64,000 nt of DNA from Planctomycetota bacterium (GTDB taxonomy: Bacteria > Planctomycetota > J058). Position numbers and translations under genes: made by a program. This document shows positions 37,028 through 46,208 of this stretch, in pieces (position 1 is the first letter of the stretch; each line of letters opens with the position of its first letter). The notes below the pieces were generated by a model. It searched no databases, was not told the origin of the DNA, and saw only the letters and a program-made list of their open reading frames with translations. The stretch is from positions 124,001 through 188,000 of the forward strand of contig JAMLIC010000009.1 of assembly GCA_023954375.1 (NCBI GenBank), read 5' to 3'.

Positions 37028-37384
37028 GTGGGCACCTCTCTGGTCTCTTCGGGTTGTGTTCGTCTCTGCTCGCCCCTCGGGTCGAGCGCCACGCACCGTA
37101 GTCGATGGGTCCGACAGGCCCGGCGCGGCCCTCCGGGGCGCCCGCGCAACCTCCGGCGGGCCAACGATCCGGAACCCGCCGCCGGCCGGACCCGCCGGAC
37201 ACCCGCCCCACCATCCCCCCCACCCATCGCCCGCTCTCCGGCCTGGCAAGCGGCCCGGCACGCAACTGGCGATGGGATGGCCTTGACCGCCGCGATGGGC
37301 GGGACTACAGTGCGGTCGGCGCACCTCCTCTCGTGAGTCGGCGCGCCACCCCGAAGAACGGTCCCTGCCCGGAGGCCCACGCCC
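37028..37384. other. Divergent intergenic region ssb / hot-dog gene
   Basis: 357 bases with no convincing gene. It contains the promoter at 37283-37311 for the rightward gene. On the minus strand I see no good -35/-10 pair for ssb. The middle is Pro-codon-like CCGCC-rich sequence without clear repeats. Confidence 0.6.
37283..37311 (+). promoter_or_regulatory. Sigma70-like promoter of the hot-dog protein gene
   Basis: TTGACC (37283-37288), 17-base spacer, TACAGT (37306-37311). The GTG start is 73 bases downstream. This is one of the best matches to the primary sigma consensus in the window. Confidence 0.6.
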
Positions 37385-38305
37385 GTGGACCCGACCGTGT
37401 GCTCCGCCAGCGGCGGCACACCTCCCAGCGCGTTTCGTGCCCGCATCCCGGCGCGGCGCCTGGCGGCGTTCCACGACCGCCTCGTCCTCCGGGACCCCCG
37501 CGGCCGCACGCGGCGCCGGTCCATCGTCCCGCTCGCCGACGGCGTCGAGGTCCGCGGGCCCTTCGAGGTGCGCCGCCACATCGTCGTGACCCGCGCCCGC
37601 GGCGTCCACTTCGCCGACGCCACCGGCGACCCCAACCCGATCCATCGCGAGGGCGAGGTCGTCCCCGGCGCGTTCCTGGCCGCGCAGGCCGTCTCCACGC
37701 TCGAGGTCCTCCTGCCCCGCGTGCGCCTCGAGAGCCTCCGCGTGTCGTTCGTGGGCGTCTCCTGGTACGGCCGCGCCGCCCGCCTGACGCTCCGCTGCTC
37801 GCCGACCCCGGGCCCGGGGCTCCGCGCCGAGCTCAAGGCCTACCAGGACGAGCGCGAGGTGGCGACCGGCGTGCTCGAGGGCCGCCTCGAGGCCGCCGAG
37901 CCGCACCTCGACCTGCCGCTCCATCGCGTCGACACCCAGTGGCTCGGCCGCGTGCTCGAGTTCTATGACGCCCTGGGGATCGACCCGCAGGCGCACCTGC
38001 AGAAGGAGCGCGGGCCCGACCTGAGCTACCCGATCGGCTTCCTCGCCTCGCTCCCCTCGGGCAGCATGGTCCAGCGCTTCCAGGGCGACGGCGGCGTCCT
38101 CAACCGGCTCACGCTCGAGTTCGACCGCGCCCGCCTGGCCCTCGTCGGCCCGCCCGAGGTCAGCGTCGAGCTCCCCCAGCGCATCCGGCAGTCGTTCACG
38201 AAGATCCTCACGGCCGTCAAGGAGGGCGTCGAGACCGCGATCCGCGGCACGGCCCTCGTCCTGCCCCGCGCGCCGAAGGACCTGCTCACGCGACCGGACG
38301 CGTGA
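37385..38305 (+). CDS. MaoC-like hot-dog-fold protein
   Basis: 306 aa from GTG. Residues 60-150 carry a hydratase-like signature: HFADATGDPNPIHREGEVVP then GAFLAAQAVSTLEVLLPRVR, with the D-x-N-P-I-H catalytic pattern of R-specific enoyl hydratases and 3-hydroxyacyl dehydratases. The C-terminal half (LHRVDTQWLGRVLEFYDALG, FLASLPSGSMVQRFQGDGG) is a second hot-dog-like unit. Likely acts on acyl thioesters; substrate unknown. It is followed by holA after 47 bases. Confidence 0.7.
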   Translation: MDPTVCSASGGTPPSAFRARIPARRLAAFHDRLVLRDPRGRTRRRSIVPLADGVEVRGPFEVRRHIVVTRARGVHFADATGDPNPIHREGEVVPGAFLAAQAVSTLEVLLPRVRLESLRVSFVGVSWYGRAARLTLRCSPTPGPGLRAELKAYQDEREVATGVLEGRLEAAEPHLDLPLHRVDTQWLGRVLEFYDALGIDPQAHLQKERGPDLSYPIGFLASLPSGSMVQRFQGDGGVLNRLTLEFDRARLALVGPPEVSVELPQRIRQSFTKILTAVKEGVETAIRGTALVLPRAPKDLLTRPDA

Positions 38306-38352
38306 TCGACGGCTGAGCCGGGACGTCGCAGGCATCGGTTAGCCTCGGGGTC

Positions 38353-39459
38353 ATGGCCCGCAGGCGACCTGCCAAGGACGACGACGACGCCCCGCCCGGC
38401 GCCCCGACCGGCGCCCTCCGCGTGTCGGCGCTCGACCTGCGCGCCCGGCTCGCCGCCGCCCCGCCGGCGCCGTGCTACCTCGTCTCGGGCGAGGAGGCCT
38501 TCCTGCGCGCCGAGGCGCTGGCGGCGCTGACGGCCCTCCCGGGGGCCGAGGTGGGCGAGGTCGAGGCGGCGAGCGCCTCGCTGGCCGCGATCCTCGACGA
38601 GGCGCGCACGCTGCCCTTCCTCGGCCAGCGCCGCGTGGTCGTCGTCCGCGGCGCCTCGGACCTCGTCGCCGAGCACGCCGACGCCCTCCTGGCCTACCTC
38701 GCCGCCCCGCCCGAGGCCGCCACGCTGGTGCTCGAGGCGGCGAAGCTCGACCGCCGGCGCAAGGGCGCCAAGGCGCTGCTCGAGCGCGTGGCCCTCGTCG
38801 ACTGCGAGCCGCCCGACGCCGCCGGCCTCATGGCGTTCATCCGCGCCCGCGCGCGCGCCCACGGCGGCGAGCTGGCGCGCGGGGCCGACGTGGCCCTCCT
38901 CGAGCGGCTCGGCGGGCACGACGTGGCGCTCTCGGCGCTCGACGCCGAGGTGCAGAAGCTCGTCACCGCGGCGCCCGGGCCCGTGACCGCGCAGCGCGTC
39001 GCCGCCCTGGCCTCGGTCGGCTCGAGCGAGGAGAGCTTCGCGCTCGTCGACTGCATCGCCCGCGGCGACGTCGGCGCGACCCTCGGCAAGCTGCAGACGA
39101 TCCTGCGCGACGGGCTGGTCACCGGCGCCGAGCGCGCCCGCGACCCGAGCGCGATCGCGTTCATCCTCCTCGGGATCCTCCGCTGGGACCTGGGCCGGCT
39201 CCTCCGCGGCCGCGCCATGCTCGAGGCCGGCCGGCGCTCGTCCGAGATCACCTCGGAGCTCAAGGTCTACCGCGACAAGGACCGCTTCCTGGCCCGCCTG
39301 CGCCGCGCCTCGCGCGACGAGCTGGGGCGGCGCCACGAGTGGCTCCGGCAGGCCGACGCCGCCCTCAAGAGCGGCGGGACCGCCTTCCCCGTGCTCACGA
39401 CCCTCCTCGTGCGGCTCGCCCGGTGCGAGCGCCCGGCGCCGGCGCACGCGCGCGCCTGA
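38353..39459 (+). CDS. holA: DNA polymerase III, delta subunit
   Basis: 368 aa from ATG. After a Pro/Asp-rich leader, CYLVSGEEAFLRAEALAAL is the delta N-terminal motif, followed by ARTLPFLGQRRVVVVRGASD and TLVLEAAKLDRRRKGAKALL. Domain II (DAAGLMAFIRARARAHGG) and domain III (SSEESFALVDCIARGD, ILRWDLGRLLRGRAML) follow. Delta opens the beta clamp in the clamp loader. A TAGCCT box at 38340-38345 ends 7 bases before the ATG, suggesting a leaderless or very short-leader mRNA. Confidence 0.93.
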   Translation: MARRRPAKDDDDAPPGAPTGALRVSALDLRARLAAAPPAPCYLVSGEEAFLRAEALAALTALPGAEVGEVEAASASLAAILDEARTLPFLGQRRVVVVRGASDLVAEHADALLAYLAAPPEAATLVLEAAKLDRRRKGAKALLERVALVDCEPPDAAGLMAFIRARARAHGGELARGADVALLERLGGHDVALSALDAEVQKLVTAAPGPVTAQRVAALASVGSSEESFALVDCIARGDVGATLGKLQTILRDGLVTGAERARDPSAIAFILLGILRWDLGRLLRGRAMLEAGRRSSEITSELKVYRDKDRFLARLRRASRDELGRRHEWLRQADAALKSGGTAFPVLTTLLVRLARCERPAPAHARA

Positions 39460-39499
39460 CGCCTCGCCGCGCGGGCGCGACGCCGCCCCTTTTGCCACG

Positions 39500-42349
39500 A
39501 TGCCGCCCGTGAGCCGCGAGCACCGCCCCCACGGCGTCACCCCCGACGCGCCCACGACCGACCCGGTCCCGGTGCACGACCTCTCCACCGGCGACGGCCC
39601 CCTCCCCCAGCGCGACGCCCCCACCGGGCCGGGGGCCACCCCGACGGTCGCCGATCTTCGGCCCGGGCTGCGCCTGGGCGGGCGCTTCGAGCTCGTCAGC
39701 CTCCTCGGGCGCGGGGGCATGGGGACCGTGTGGCGCGCCCGCGACCTCACGGTCCCGGGCCAGCGCGAGCTGGCCCTCAAGCTCGTCTCGGGCGCCGGGG
39801 CCGGCGACGGCCGCCTGGCGCGCTTCCAGCGCGAGGGCGAGGTCACCGCGGCCCTGCGGCACCCCGGGATCGTGCGCGTCCACGCGGCGGGCGAGCTGGA
39901 CGGGCTGCCGTTCCTCGCCTACGAGCTGGTCGAGGGGGGCCGCACGCTCGAGGACCTCCTCGGCCCCGACACCCCGCTCGTCCGGCGCGTCACGCTCCTG
40001 CGCGACGTGGGCCGCGCCCTCGGCCACGCGCACGCCCGCGGCCTCGTCCACCGCGACATCAAGGCGGCGAACGTCCTCATCGACGCCGCGGGCCAGCCCC
40101 GCCTCGCCGACTTCGGCCTGGCCGCCGCCGCCAACCTCGAGCGCCTCACGCAGACGGGCGCGATCGTCGGCACGCCGACGCACATGGCGCCCGAGCAGAT
40201 CGGCGCGCGCCACGACGAGGTCGGCCCGCGGACCGACGTCTGGGGGCTCGGGGTCGTGCTCTACCAGGCGCTCACGGGCCGCCTGCCGTTCACGGGCGCC
40301 ACCTTCGCCGCGCTGGGCGTGGCGATCGCCACCGCCCGCTACCCCGCCCCGAGCAGCCTGGCCCCCGACGTGCCCGAGGGGCTCGAGAAGGTGTGCAGCA
40401 ACGCCCTGGCCCCCGACCCCGCCGACCGCTACCCAGACGCCGACGCCCTGGCCGACGACCTCGACCGCTGGCTCGCGGGCGGGCGGCCGCGCGGCGCGGC
40501 GGCGCCGGCGCGCCGCCGCCGCCGCGCGCGCGCGCTGGCGGTCGCGGCGGCCGCCGCGCTCGCGCTCGCCCTCGCCGGCGGCGTCGAGCTGCGCGCCCGG
40601 GCCCGCCGGGCCGCCGAGCGCGACGCCCTGGCGCGCGAGGCCAGCGCGTCGCGCGGCGCGCGGCCTCCTGCGCCCGAGCCCCTGTCGGCCGACGCCGCCG
40701 CGCGGGCCGCCCTCGAGGCCCGCCTGGTCGCCGCCGGCGACGACGACCCGCGCCTCCGGGCGCCGCGCCTGCGCCTGGCCGCCCTCGCGCTCCTCGAGGG
40801 CCGAGGCGATCCGGCGACCGTCGCCGCCGCCGCCCGCGCCGCGCCCGCCGACGACGCGCTCCTGGCGCTGGTCGAGGGGGCCGCGGCCGGCGACCCGGCG
40901 CGCCTGGGCCAGGCGATCGACGCCGGCTGGACCCGGCCGGAGGTGCTCCTGCTCCGGGCCCGGGCGGTGGGCGCCCGCGGGGACCCGGTCGACGAGGCCG
41001 GCGCGCGGCGCCTCCTGCGCGACCTCGACGCGGCGCTGCAGGCCGGCCTGGCGCTCGACGCGGACGCCCAGGCCGCCCGCGCCCTCGCCCACGCGCGCCT
41101 GCGCCAGCCCGAGCCGGCCGCCGCCGCGCTCGCCGCCGCGGGCGCGGCGCCGCCCGCGGTCGAGTGGTCGGTGGCCCTGGCGCGGGTCGCCGTGGGCCTC
41201 GACCGGTCCGGCGAGGCGGGGCTGAGCGCGCAGCTCCCGGCCAGCCCCCTGCCCGCGCCGCTCGCGGCCGAGGCGGCCCCGCTCGCGGCGCTCGCGCGCG
41301 AGCGCGCCGGCCCGGCCCTGCGCACGCTGCGGCGCGACCCCGACGCGCTGACGCCCGAGGAGGTCGCGCAGCTCGTCGACCGGCTGGTCGTGTCGGCGCG
41401 CCTCGCGCCCGACGAGCCCACCCCGCCCGACGCCGTCGACGCGCTGATCGGGGCGGTCATGTCGGTGCGCCGGCGGATCCCCGCCCGCGTGGCCGTGAAG
41501 CTCGTCAGCCTCGCGCCGGACGACCGCCGCCTCCTGGCCAGCCTGGCCCGCTTCGCCCGCGCCGAGAACACCGCGAGCAAGCGCCAGCTCCTGCCGGTGG
41601 TCCAGCGCGCCTACGCCCTCGCGGCCACGGTCGAGGAGCGCCGGGAGCTCGGGCTCTTCCTGTGCATCGTCCTCGACGGGCTCGACCCCGAGCGCCCCCA
41701 CGAGGTCGAGGCGCTCGTCACCGAGCTGCTCGAGGACGACGGCCGCGACGACGTCTCCCGCAGCACGCTCCACGAGCTCCGCCAGAAGGCGCGCCGCCAC
41801 CTGCGGCGCTACGAGGACGCCCTGGTCGACGTCGACGAGGCGCTGCGCCTCGTGCCCGAGCGCGACACGCTCCTCGTCGACCGCGCGCAGGCCCTGGTCG
41901 GACTCGGCCGCCCCGACGACGGCCTGGAGGACGCCCTCGAGTACGTGCGGCGCACGTACTTCGCGAACGACGCCAAGCTGGCCGTCGGCACGCTCGACCT
42001 CGCCGTGCGGGTCGTGTGGGAGGTCGGCCTGCCCGCCGGCCGCGTGGCCGACGTGCGGAGCGTCGTCGACCGCTACCTGCTCGCCCGCGCCGAGCGGTGG
42101 GGCTGGGCCGTGCGCGCCGCCCACCTGGCGCTCGAGGCGGACGACGACCCGGGGGCCGCCCTCGACGCCTTGCGCCGCGCGCTCCACGCCCTGCAGCGCG
42201 AGGGCACCGCGGCGGAGCGGCGGGCCTTCGCGCTCGAGCTCCAGGCGGCGCACGACGCCCTGTCGGCGGGCGCCCCCGACGCGCCCGCCCGGGTCGCGCG
42301 CCTGGTGGGGGACCTGGAGCGGGCGCGGGGCGGCGGGATGTTGCCTTAG
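39500..42349 (+). CDS. Ser/Thr protein kinase with large helical C-terminal domain
   Basis: 949 aa from ATG. N-terminal 50 residues are Pro/Thr rich. Kinase domain about 58-325: LLGRGGMGTVWRARDL, LALKLVSG, HRDIKAANVL, DFGLAAAA, HMAPEQI. A transmembrane helix (ALAVAAAAALALALAGGVEL, about 345-365) is followed by about 580 residues of TPR-like helices (YEDALVDVDEALRLVPERDT and LVGLGRPDDGLEDALEYVRR are clear TPR units). The helices likely form an external sensor or scaffold. Its TAG stop lies in the palindromic element at 42347. Confidence 0.92.
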   Translation: MPPVSREHRPHGVTPDAPTTDPVPVHDLSTGDGPLPQRDAPTGPGATPTVADLRPGLRLGGRFELVSLLGRGGMGTVWRARDLTVPGQRELALKLVSGAGAGDGRLARFQREGEVTAALRHPGIVRVHAAGELDGLPFLAYELVEGGRTLEDLLGPDTPLVRRVTLLRDVGRALGHAHARGLVHRDIKAANVLIDAAGQPRLADFGLAAAANLERLTQTGAIVGTPTHMAPEQIGARHDEVGPRTDVWGLGVVLYQALTGRLPFTGATFAALGVAIATARYPAPSSLAPDVPEGLEKVCSNALAPDPADRYPDADALADDLDRWLAGGRPRGAAAPARRRRRARALAVAAAAALALALAGGVELRARARRAAERDALAREASASRGARPPAPEPLSADAAARAALEARLVAAGDDDPRLRAPRLRLAALALLEGRGDPATVAAAARAAPADDALLALVEGAAAGDPARLGQAIDAGWTRPEVLLLRARAVGARGDPVDEAGARRLLRDLDAALQAGLALDADAQAARALAHARLRQPEPAAAALAAAGAAPPAVEWSVALARVAVGLDRSGEAGLSAQLPASPLPAPLAAEAAPLAALARERAGPALRTLRRDPDALTPEEVAQLVDRLVVSARLAPDEPTPPDAVDALIGAVMSVRRRIPARVAVKLVSLAPDDRRLLASLARFARAENTASKRQLLPVVQRAYALAATVEERRELGLFLCIVLDGLDPERPHEVEALVTELLEDDGRDDVSRSTLHELRQKARRHLRRYEDALVDVDEALRLVPERDTLLVDRAQALVGLGRPDDGLEDALEYVRRTYFANDAKLAVGTLDLAVRVVWEVGLPAGRVADVRSVVDRYLLARAERWGWAVRAAHLALEADDDPGAALDALRRALHALQREGTAAERRAFALELQAAHDALSAGAPDAPARVARLVGDLERARGGGMLP

Positions 42350-42374
42350 TGTGATCGCGGCTGCGATCACACTA
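42347..42374. terminator. Palindromic repeat giving stop codons to two convergent genes (copy B)
   Basis: Twelve-base perfect arms (TAGTGTGATCGC / GCGATCACACTA) with loop GGCT. The first three bases are the stop of the kinase gene on the plus strand, and the last three are the stop of the PEP-utilising enzyme on the minus strand. Its first 19 bases equal those of copies at 36258 and 57593. Expected to act as a bidirectional terminator. Confidence 0.85.
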
Positions 42375-44948
42375 CTCCACCGTCACGATCCCCAGGTCGC
42401 CGTCGACGGTGACGCGCGCGCCGTCGGCGATCCGCGTCGCGCCGGCCGCGCCGAACACGGCGGGGATCCCGTACTCGCGGGCGACGATCGCCGCGTGCGA
42501 GAGCACGCCGCCGACCTCGGCCACGATCCCGCCGGCGAGGTGGAACAGCGGGGTCCACCCGGCGTTGACGACGCGGGCCACGATCACGTCGCCCGGCTGG
42601 ACCAGGCCGGCGTCCTCCATGCCGCGCAGGACGCGGGCGCGCGCGGTCACCCGCCCGCCGGAGACGCCGACCCCCTCCACGAGGTGCCCGACGCGGCTCG
42701 GAACGTGCACCGGCCGCGGCGGCGCGCCCGGCACCTCGATCACGTAGCGCGGCGGCTCCTGGGCCTGGTTCGCGGCCCGCTCCGCGCGGCGTGCGGCCAC
42801 GCGCGCCCGCAGGTCGGCCCCGCCCCCGGCCAGCGCCGCCTCGGCCTCCTCGACCTCGAGGAAGAACACGTCGTCGGGGCGCTCGACGAGCCCCCGCACG
42901 GCGAGCCGGCGCCCGACCTCGAGGAACACGCGCCGCACGAGGTGCAGCGCGCGCAGGGCGCTGTCCTTGAGGTTCTCGCGGTAGGGGGCGTAGCGGCGCG
43001 CCTCGCGCAGGAGCGCGCGGAAGGCGCCCCGGCGCAGCGGCAGGGCGCGCTCGAGCGCGCCCTGCCCGACGAGGTGGCGCGACACGCGGCGGGCCAGCGC
43101 CCCGGCCCGCCGCGCCAGGCGCTCCTCGCGGTCGGCGAGCCGCGGCATGCCCCCGCCCTGGTCGCGGGCGGCGCGCACGAGGCTGCCGAGCACGGCCAGG
43201 ATCACCGACGGGTCGTCGGCCCAGCGCGGCTCGGCGAGCTCCGCCTCCTTCTCGCAGCGGTGGCCGAAGTCGGCCAGGAAGCGGGCCAGCTCGCCCCGGA
43301 GCCAGCGGCCGTCGTCGCCGAGCGCCTCGAGCTCCTCCAGCGTGCGCGGCGCCTGCGCGCACAGGGCCGCGGCCAGGGCGGGGCGGGCCGCCGCCCGCTC
43401 GGCGAGGCGCTCGAGGTGGCCGCTGGCGACGGCCAGGGCGTTGCCCGGCGCGCCGGCCGTCAGGTGGGCCACGAGCTTGCCCTCGAACTCCGCCTCGGCG
43501 CCGGTGCGGCGCAGGAAGAGCTCGAGCAAGAGGTAGGCGGCCCCCGAGATCGCCGTCCCCAGGACGTGGCGGCGCAGGGCCTCCTCGAGCAGCCCCGTGG
43601 CGTCGCGGCGCAGGCGCAGGAGGTCGCGGTCGGCCAGCAGGGGGAGGTCGCGCCGGGCGAGCCAGGCGAGGCGCAGGGCGAACACGCGCAGGAACAGCTC
43701 GAAGCGCTCGCGGGCGAGGAGCCGCGCCGCGACGAACAGGAGCCCGAGCCGCGCCGTGCGCCGGTCGAAGGCCGGGAGGTCGAAGGCGATCGTCCCCGCG
43801 CGCTCGCCGAAGATCAGCGCGTCGAAGATCCCCTCGGGCGCGCCCGGGATCAGGCGCAGGAAGGCGCGGAAGTAGTCGGGGTTGAAGTAGGGCAGCCCGT
43901 AGAACAGCCGCATGTAGCCCGGCCCCTCCAGCTCGGGCAGGCCCCCCAGGCGGAACAGGTCGCGCCGCCCCGCCTCGACGAGCGGCGCGAAGAGCGACCA
44001 GGTGAGCGGCGTGACGGGGTCGAGCAGGGCCTCCTGGGTGTTCGCCGCCGTCCAGCGCACGCGCCCGCGCGCCCCGGCCGGCGCCTCGCGCGTCACGGGG
44101 CGGGCCTGCACCACCCACAGCCGCCCGCCCTCGACCGCCCACTCGAGGTCCAGGCCGCCGTCGCCCTCGGCCCCGAGCGCGCGCTCGACCTCGACCGCGG
44201 CGCGCGCCAGCGCCTCGAGGGTCGGCGCGTCGAGGAGGTCGCCCCCGCGCGCGGGCGCCTCGCGCACGCCGCCCGCCGCGTCGAGGACCCAGCGGGCGGG
44301 GTCGGCCAGGCCGTCGACGAGCGCGCGGCCCGCCCCCGGGACCGCCTCGACCAGCAGCTCGTCGGGCGCGCCGGCGCGCGTGAACAGGACGCCGGCCGCC
44401 GTCGGGGTCAGGCAGCGCTGGACCACGACCGCCATGGGCCGCGGCGCGAGCGGCAGGCCGCGGTCGCGGCGGTAGGCGAGGGCGGCGCGCGAGAAGAGGG
44501 ACGCCCAGCTCGCGCGCAGGGCGTCGAGGGCCGCCGGCAGGCCGCGCACGTCGAGCGTCGTGGCGAAGAGCCCCGCCGCCGAGAGCTCGCGCTCGTCCTC
44601 GTCGAGCGCCGACGAGCGGACCGCGAGCGGCCCGACGGGCAGGTCCGCCAGGGCGCCGGCGAGGGCCGCGACGACGTCGTCGGGCAGCGGCAGCGCCAGG
44701 CAGGCGGCGTGCAGGCGGCCGCCCGCCGCCGCGGCGTCCCGGGCCGCGGCCAGGCCCTCGACCTGCTCCGCCAGGCCGGCCGCCTCGAGGGCCCGCCGCC
44801 AGGCGGCGGCCGTGACGACGAAGGCCGGCGGCACGGGGAGCCCCGCGCCGGCGAGCCGGGCGAGGTTCAGGGCCTTGCGCCCGACCTCGTCGGGCCCGAG
44901 CGCCAGGGCGGCGGAGAGGGGCACGACGAGCGGCGCGGGCGCGACCAT
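42372..44948 (-). CDS. PEP-synthase-like / rifampin-phosphotransferase-like enzyme
   Basis: 858 aa from ATG (MVAPAPLVVPLSAALAL). Residues 15-300 are the ATP-grasp PEP/pyruvate-binding domain (GRKALNLARLAGAGLPVPPA FV, LAVRSSALDEDERELSAAGLF, DLEWAVEGGRLWVVQARPVT). Residues 310-760 are a long helical middle region. The last 80 residues are the swivelling His domain with catalytic His in AEVGGVLSHAAIVAREYGIP. Domain order and total length match rifampin phosphotransferases (about 865 aa) better than PEP synthase. The middle domain sets substrate, so function is unproven. Adjacent to a kinase with which it shares a terminator. Confidence 0.78.
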   Translation of the reverse strand: MVAPAPLVVPLSAALALGPDEVGRKALNLARLAGAGLPVPPAFVVTAAAWRRALEAAGLAEQVEGLAAARDAAAAGGRLHAACLALPLPDDVVAALAGALADLPVGPLAVRSSALDEDERELSAAGLFATTLDVRGLPAALDALRASWASLFSRAALAYRRDRGLPLAPRPMAVVVQRCLTPTAAGVLFTRAGAPDELLVEAVPGAGRALVDGLADPARWVLDAAGGVREAPARGGDLLDAPTLEALARAAVEVERALGAEGDGGLDLEWAVEGGRLWVVQARPVTREAPAGARGRVRWTAANTQEALLDPVTPLTWSLFAPLVEAGRRDLFRLGGLPELEGPGYMRLFYGLPYFNPDYFRAFLRLIPGAPEGIFDALIFGERAGTIAFDLPAFDRRTARLGLLFVAARLLARERFELFLRVFALRLAWLARRDLPLLADRDLLRLRRDATGLLEEALRRHVLGTAISGAAYLLLELFLRRTGAEAEFEGKLVAHLTAGAPGNALAVASGHLERLAERAAARPALAAALCAQAPRTLEELEALGDDGRWLRGELARFLADFGHRCEKEAELAEPRWADDPSVILAVLGSLVRAARDQGGGMPRLADREERLARRAGALARRVSRHLVGQGALERALPLRRGAFRALLREARRYAPYRENLKDSALRALHLVRRVFLEVGRRLAVRGLVERPDDVFFLEVEEAEAALAGGGADLRARVAARRAERAANQAQEPPRYVIEVPGAPPRPVHVPSRVGHLVEGVGVSGGRVTARARVLRGMEDAGLVQPGDVIVARVVNAGWTPLFHLAGGIVAEVGGVLSHAAIVAREYGIPAVFGAAGATRIADGARVTVDGDLGIVTVE

Positions 44949-45125
44949 CGCGGCCGGCGCTCCGTCCTGGTGCCGCGACGAGGCCACGTCCCCGCCTGCG
45001 GAGGGGCCCCGGTCGCTCGCGACCGTCGGCTGCTGCACTCCTGGCCCCGTTGCGTCCGCGGCGCTCACCCGTGCGTGCCACCCCTGGCGACGCCACCCGA
45101 TGCTCCCGCGCACGTGGAGCCAGCG

Positions 45126-45153
45126 TTGACGCCAAAACCCTCGCCCGTATAGT
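45126..45153 (+). promoter_or_regulatory. Strong sigma70-like promoter
   Basis: TTGACG (45126-45131), 16-base spacer, TATAGT (45148-45153), 23 bases before the GTG at 45177. The -35 matches consensus in five of six positions. Confidence 0.65.
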
Positions 45154-45176
45154 CTAGCCGCTGAACCGGGGGGCAC

Positions 45177-46208
45177 GTGGCCGACGACGCGCGAGAGACC
45201 GACACCCCTGACGCTGGCGCCGCGCCATCGGCGCAGCCGGCCGACGACGCGAAGGGGGTGGACGGCCCGGCGGAGCCGGCGCTCGTCGCCGCCACGGCGG
45301 CGGACGAGGGCGCCGCCCCGGCGCACGTCGACGCGACGGACGGCGAGGCGCAGGCGCGCCTCGACCCGCAGCTCATCGGCCTCGCCGTCGTCCTCTGGCT
45401 GCTCGCCGTGGGCATCTTCGTCTTCAAGTGGGACCGCCTGCGCGTCGACTGGTACCTCGGCAACATCAAGGAGACCGGCGACCTCGCCGGCCGCCTCGAC
45501 GACACGAGCATGCAGGCCCTCGCCGACCTGGCGAAGGACGACCCGGGCGTCCTGCGCATGGTCGCCGACGAGGTCCTGGGTCCGCTCGCCAACCGCGACG
45601 AGTTCTACCGCACGGCGATCGTCAAGACGATCGAGCGCGTGCCCGGCCCCGCGGCGCTCGACCTCCTCGTGGCCGCGGCCGGCGACTACCACGGCGTCGT
45701 CCGGGCCAACACCTACGTGTCGCTCGGGGCGCGCGCCAAGGCCGACCCGGCCGAGCGCCCGCGGGTCGTCGAGACCCTGATCGGCGCGCTGGGCACGCCC
45801 GGCGACATCGAGCCCATGGGGCGGGCCTACGCGCTGAAGGTCCTCGCCGACCTCGAGGCCCGCGAGGCGCTGTGGCCCGTGATCCGCGAGGTGCGCGGCG
45901 CGCGCGGCGCCGGGTCGGCCGTCAACCGCGAGGCGGCCGAGGCCGGCGAGCGGGTCCTGCGCGAGCGCGGGGCCGAGGCCTTCTACGCGCTGGCGGGCGT
46001 GACGCCCGAGCAGCTGCCCTTCGACCCGCAGGCCGAGCTCGCCGTCCGCGACGCGCAGGTCCGCGCCTGGGAGCGCTGGTTCGTCGAGAGCGGGGGGGCG
46101 ATCCCCCCGGGCGAGCGCTTCGAGGAGGTCTTCCCGGCGACCGACTCCACGCAGGGGCCGCCGCCGACCGAAGGAACGGACCAGGAGCCCCAGGGGTCGC
46201 CCCAGTGA
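45177..46208 (+). CDS. Membrane-anchored HEAT-like repeat protein
   Basis: 343 aa from GTG. The first 60 residues are acidic and Ala/Pro rich. One membrane helix (IGLAVVLWLLAVGIFVFKW, about 68-88) follows. Residues 115-285 are helical pairs resembling HEAT repeats (MVADEVLGPLANRDEFYRTA, LDLLVAAAGDYHGVVRANTY). The C-terminus is disordered. The stop overlaps the next start (GTGA). HEAT-like domains mediate protein contacts; no specific role known. Confidence 0.65.
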   Translation: MADDARETDTPDAGAAPSAQPADDAKGVDGPAEPALVAATAADEGAAPAHVDATDGEAQARLDPQLIGLAVVLWLLAVGIFVFKWDRLRVDWYLGNIKETGDLAGRLDDTSMQALADLAKDDPGVLRMVADEVLGPLANRDEFYRTAIVKTIERVPGPAALDLLVAAAGDYHGVVRANTYVSLGARAKADPAERPRVVETLIGALGTPGDIEPMGRAYALKVLADLEAREALWPVIREVRGARGAGSAVNREAAEAGERVLRERGAEAFYALAGVTPEQLPFDPQAELAVRDAQVRAWERWFVESGGAIPPGERFEEVFPATDSTQGPPPTEGTDQEPQGSPQ

